From: Phoronis australis
Lineage: Eukaryota > Phoronida > Phoronidae
Length of the DNA: 64,000 bases
Direction: 5' to 3'
NCBI GenBank assembly: GCA_002633005.1
Contig: NMRA01000086.1
Coordinates: forward strand, 929,000-992,999
Part shown: positions 60,389 to 64,000 of the stretch, one piece after another
Layout: each line of letters begins with the position of its first letter
Numbering within the stretch: the first letter of the stretch is position 1
The notes under the pieces: model-generated
What the model saw: only the letters and a program-made list of their open reading frames with translations
What the model was told of the DNA's origin: nothing
Database searches by the model: none
Translations under genes and position numbers: made by a program

Positions 60389-61345
60389 CAGTGGCGGATC
60401 TAGGATATCACAAGGGGGCCCAACATTTTGTCCGGCTGTAAGCCATTTGCGCAAACCACGATTGTAGATGCGCATAGCACCGAATGGGGGGAGGTCGGGA
60501 GGGGGGTTTGCCTAGATTCTTGAAGTATTATCCAAGAAAAAAAAGGCAAAAAAGAAAAAAACGTGTCAAACAGGAAAAGCCGCACGTACCCGGCACAGAT
60601 TCAAACTCAGTCACGACATGGCGGATAGAGCGCGCGAGCTTTACCACTACACCACCACGATTTAACTACTAAGCTTGTGCTAAGAGACCTACATGTTTGC
60701 GGTCCACAGCGTTTGCGCACGAAACCTACTTCTTGTTGTAATGCTTATTACACGTTTTATATTTTGTGCAATCGGTTGTTAACAAATTTGTTGTATTTAA
60801 AATAGTCTTCAAATGCCCAAAAAACCAAATCCGTTTTTCGTGTTGGCAATAAGGACGGGATTGCTTTGGAAATCGTCTTAAGTTAAGGTTTGACAAAGAG
60901 AGAATTATGAGTTTCTGGGTGATTCACCAAGGCTTCGATTAAAATTCACATCTTACCAGCAATTTCTGTTTTTTCATCGTCACTCAGGTTCCATTTTCTT
61001 TAAAAAATGAAGTAAATTTTCTTCATTGCACAGTGTAGCAGACGACGGAAACGGAGTCGTAGTGCGCAGCGCCATTGCCGGTCGCCTGGGATATCGCAAG
61101 AGAGCTTATGCTTAGCCATAGTTCCGTTACGAATGCGCCGTGTTCCGAATATGACACTTAATTGGATCTGAGACCTCCCCCCAAACACTAAAACTGCACA
61201 CACTTAAATCTTGTTTCATCCGTGTAATTTTAATTACCGGGGTTAATTAATAAACTAAACATTTCCCTACGCTCTTGCTGTTTTATTTTTTGCGGCAGCC
61301 AAGAGGGGGGGCCTGGCCCCCTGGGCCCCCTTAAATCTGCCTATT
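60389..61345 (+). mobile_element. About 1 kb TIR element (CAGTGGCGGATC family), copy 1
   Basis: Starts CAGTGGCGGATCTAGGATAT and ends in the complementary CCCTTAAATCTGCCTATT. Contains TTTTGTCCGGCTGT, a tRNA-like block (60598-60662), CACAGCGTTTGCGC, a block reading CTTCAAATGCCCAAA, GGTCGCCTGGGATATCGC and TTAATTACCGGGGTTAATTA. Aligned with 62347-63366 throughout. CAGxGGCGGATC ends resemble hAT-type termini, but no transposase is present and the class is inferred. The direct repeat CATCT borders both ends. Confidence 0.75.
60598..60662 (-). repeat. tRNA-like block inside the 1 kb element (copy 1)
   Basis: Read in reverse: TCGTGGTGGTGTAGTGGTAA resembles an A-box region and GAGTTTGAATC a B box. 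The second element has a closer match (62628-62693: GTGGTGAAGTGGTATCG and GAGTTCGAGTC). Presence in both copies at the same place means it belonged to their common ancestor. Confidence 0.5.
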
Positions 61346-61964
61346 CATCTACTAGGTATGGACATGTTATCATTGTCCAGCACGTGGCGAGCGAATACGG
61401 TACAGAAAAGTATACAATTGTAGTATTAAAGGGTTTGATACATTTCATGTTTTTCTACCTATTTAAAAAATCCACTTTTTCAAGAAGTTTTGGAACTAGT
61501 GTTTGATATATTTATTTTGTTAACGTGGGTAGGGAACAGGAGTTTTTTATGTTTGTACATGTATTGTGGTAAAAACACAAATTATCGTCGCTGCTATGTG
61601 TTGAATTTAGGTGAAGATGAACATCCGTACAACTTTTTTTGTTTGGAATTCAAAATTCTTCTTTGCCACTGATCAGACTTTGATCCTGAATTGTCGCCGA
61701 CTGATCAAGCAGCTCAAGTTACAGACGAGGTAAACACTCCATCCTCTATTGTCTGGGTTGAGCTGCATGCCTACGCGGTAATACACAGTGTTTTTGGAAA
61801 AACCAGTATTTATTAAATAAGCAACCAAGACGTTTACTTTTGAGCAATGGCTGCAGCTGTGAGGCCTAAGCACACCTGATGCACCGCAAAAGGCACCAGG
61901 TCACCTGCCTATTTTTCAAAGAGGTCTGGAACGAGATAAACTTTGACTGAATTGCAATATCATG

Positions 61965-62106
61965 TGCAGCGCAGCACTGAAATAAGTGAGAGGCTATAAC
62001 CCCCAACCCCCTACGGTGCGCCGCCTATGCTGACCACAGGCGGCGCAGCGGTGAAATAAGTGGGAAGCTATAGCCCCCCCAGTCCCCTATTGTGCGCCGC
62101 CCATGA
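61965..62106 (-). repeat. Second pair of the 60-bp mini-element
   Basis: In reverse orientation: two units with GGCGGCGCAC, TAGGGG, GGCTATAGC, CACTTATTTCA and GCGCCGCC, separated by about 14 bp. Again a pair, as at 36961. Confidence 0.65.
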
Positions 62107-62346
62107 AAATTGAAAGTGGTTGTCTGCCACTGAAACAGAGATCGACCTGCTCACCAGGTAATTTAGGCGATTGTTCGTATATGTTTTTAATCTCTTTTGA
62201 AATCAAAGCATTTCCTTTTAGTTTCAAATTAAAAAAAACCGATCTGTCAAATGCTGGCCACTTCGTCGATTTTTCTCCCACAAGGCAAAGCACGTCTCCG
62301 CATTTAGTATATATATATATATATAGAGCAAGATATAGGTGTAGCA

Positions 62347-63366
62347 CAGTGGCGGATCTAGGATATCACAAGGGGGGTCCAACATTTTGTCCGGCTGTAA
62401 ACATTTGCGCACACTGAACCACGATTGTAGATGCGCATAGCACCGAATGGGGGAAGGTCGGGAGGGGGGCAAACCCCCCTCCCGTCCAGGAAATTTTTCT
62501 GTTTTTACCTCTAAAAATCAAGCATTTTCCTTGATTCCTGAAGTATTATCCAGGAAAAAAAGGCAAAAAAAAAATAAAAAAATAAAAACGGAGTACGTGT
62601 CCAACAGGAAAAACATCAAATACCAAAGACTCGAACTCACGACCTTGCGCATACCGCGCGCGTGCGATACCACTTCACCACCACGATTTAACTACTAATC
62701 TATTAATAAGAGACCTACTTGTTTATGGTCCACAGCGTTTGCGCGCGAAACCTACTTCTTTTTGTAATGCTTATTACACGTTTTGTGCCATCAATTCTTA
62801 AAAAAATTGTCGTATTTAAAATAGTCTTCAAATGCCCAAAAGACCAAATCCGTTTTTCGTGTTGGCATTAATGACGGGATTGCTTTGGAAATCGTCTTAA
62901 CATAAGGTTTGACAAAGAGAGTATTGCGAGTTTCTGAGTGATTCACTAAGGCTTCGATTAACATTCACATCTTACCAGCAGCTTCTGTTTTTTCATCGTC
63001 ACTCAGGTTCCATTTTCTTTAAAAAATGAAGTAAATTGTCTTCATTGCACAGTGGAGCAGACGACGGAAACTGAGTCGTAGTGCGCAGCGCCACTGCCGG
63101 TCGCCTGGGATATCGCGGGAGAGCCTGTGCTTAGCCATAGTTCCGTTACGAATGCGCCGTGTTCCGAATTTGACACTTGAAATTGGATTTGAGCCCCCCA
63201 ACCCCCAACACTAAAACTGCACACATTTAAATCTTTTTTCATCCGTGTAATTTTAATTGCCGGGGTTAATTAATAAACTCAACATTTCCCTACGCTCTTA
63301 CTGTTTTATTTTTTTTTGCGGCAGCCAAGGGGGGGGGGGGGCCCTGCCCCCCCTAAATCCGCCTAT
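62347..63366 (+). mobile_element. About 1 kb TIR element, copy 2
   Basis: Same order as 60389-61345, in the same orientation and only 1 kb away, ending CCCTAAATCCGCCTATG. Slightly longer because of an extra stretch after the first G run. Open frames crossing it (for instance minus-strand 63019-63242) are also found in copy 1 at the same place but show no recognisable domain. Confidence 0.75.
62628..62693 (-). repeat. tRNA-like block inside the 1 kb element (copy 2)
   Basis: Reverse strand shows GTGGTGGTGAAGTGGTATCG (A-box-like), about 20 bp of CG-rich sequence, then GGTCGTGAGTTCGAGTC (B-box-like). Not a functional tRNA: no matching acceptor stem. Confidence 0.5.
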
Positions 63367-63419
63367 GCAGCATATTTCCCTGATATAAAAAAATGTGACT
63401 GACCTCAAGAGACTTCAAG

Positions 63420-64000
63420 CAACTGACTGTGAGCGCATGCACGCATTTATCATAAGTGGAAGGGAGACTAGAAACCTTGTGGTAACTAAAGAATTTTTCC
63501 TTCGCGCGTATTTAAAAAATCAAGAATTCTGTGATTTTTTTCTGGACATTTTCTTACAAGGTAAAATGAATTACTGTGCTAGACTTTGCGAGATGGTACT
63601 TTCGTCAAGAATGGTTTAAATGATATCGTTGACGAGCTTTCGCATTCCAGGCCTCTTTAAGACCTTGACTTCAGACTCTCTAATGTTTACCAAATACAAC
63701 AACGATTCTCCAAATGAAACGTGCTGCTCATTAACTTAAAATACCGGCACTTAGTGATATTCCATCAGACCTCAAAATCAATACCAGTTCAAAGTTCACG
63801 AAGAACATCTAAGCTCGCAACTCAATAAAACATATATATATACATCCCATTAGACTTGATAGAAATATTTTGCTATTGAATGCATAATTTACAGTTTACA
63901 AAATAATGTATTATTAAACTCAAGGTTATTTACAATGTTCAAAGTAATTTCACTGTGGATATATTTGAAAATATAACACTGAATTTGAAATCGGGTAGAA
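63420..64000. other. No gene recognised
   Basis: A 74-codon plus-strand frame (63395-63619) includes EFFLRAYLKNQEFCDFFLDI but matches no family I know; the rest is AT-rich. Confidence 0.45.

Noticed and set aside
63019-63242. Gene conserved between 61.0 kb and 63.0 kb
   Set aside because: The similar frames lie inside two copies of the same 1 kb element, so conservation reflects shared ancestry of the repeat.

Overview
The window reads as animal nuclear DNA, most likely from a marine invertebrate and perhaps an anthozoan cnidarian. The reasons are low coding density, AT-rich spacers, many decayed retroelements and short inverted-repeat elements, tRNA-derived SINEs, and one vertebrate-style aminergic GPCR with a single-exon coding region. 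Three isolated N bases (29451, 33533, 57518) look like assembly joins. The species cannot be named from the sequence alone.

Only one clearly intact protein gene is visible: a seven-transmembrane aminergic receptor of the serotonin, dopamine or octopamine class (ATG at 52311, stop at 53591, plus strand). A few other open frames might be exons or small genes (17531-17758, 41227-41490, 50648-51300 minus, 38991-39257). None has a domain I recognise.

Everything else that can be explained is mobile or repetitive DNA. Retroelements: a LINE with reverse transcriptase remnants at 22280-23460 (minus), abutted by the 3' end of an L1-like LINE at 23468-23946 (minus); a CR1/Jockey-like LINE tail at 28235-29615 (plus), split by a SINE; a sister tail at 58045-58960 (minus); and two Penelope-like GIY-YIG remnants at 37150-37371 and 42165-42419 (both minus), each followed by a hammerhead-ribozyme-like motif. 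A tRNA-derived SINE family has three copies (28946, 45803, 57231). DNA elements with terminal inverted repeats: a 1.63 kb family (47874, 55481), a 255-275 bp family with five copies, a roughly 1 kb family with TIR CAGTGGCGGATC (60389, 62347), a family carrying a 12-bp minisatellite (22046, 32896), a full and a deleted copy of another family (20116, 8794), several hairpin elements (3211, 33280, 46505) and a tiny element of about 60 bp found in pairs (36961, 61975). Tandem arrays lie at 10622-10910, 15729-15880, 20690-20905 and 25747-26211.

The most informative observation is around 57110-57645. The same 126-bp flank occurs twice, once followed by a SINE and once by the uninterrupted site. This looks like the filled and empty alleles of one SINE insertion, placed end to end across an N.
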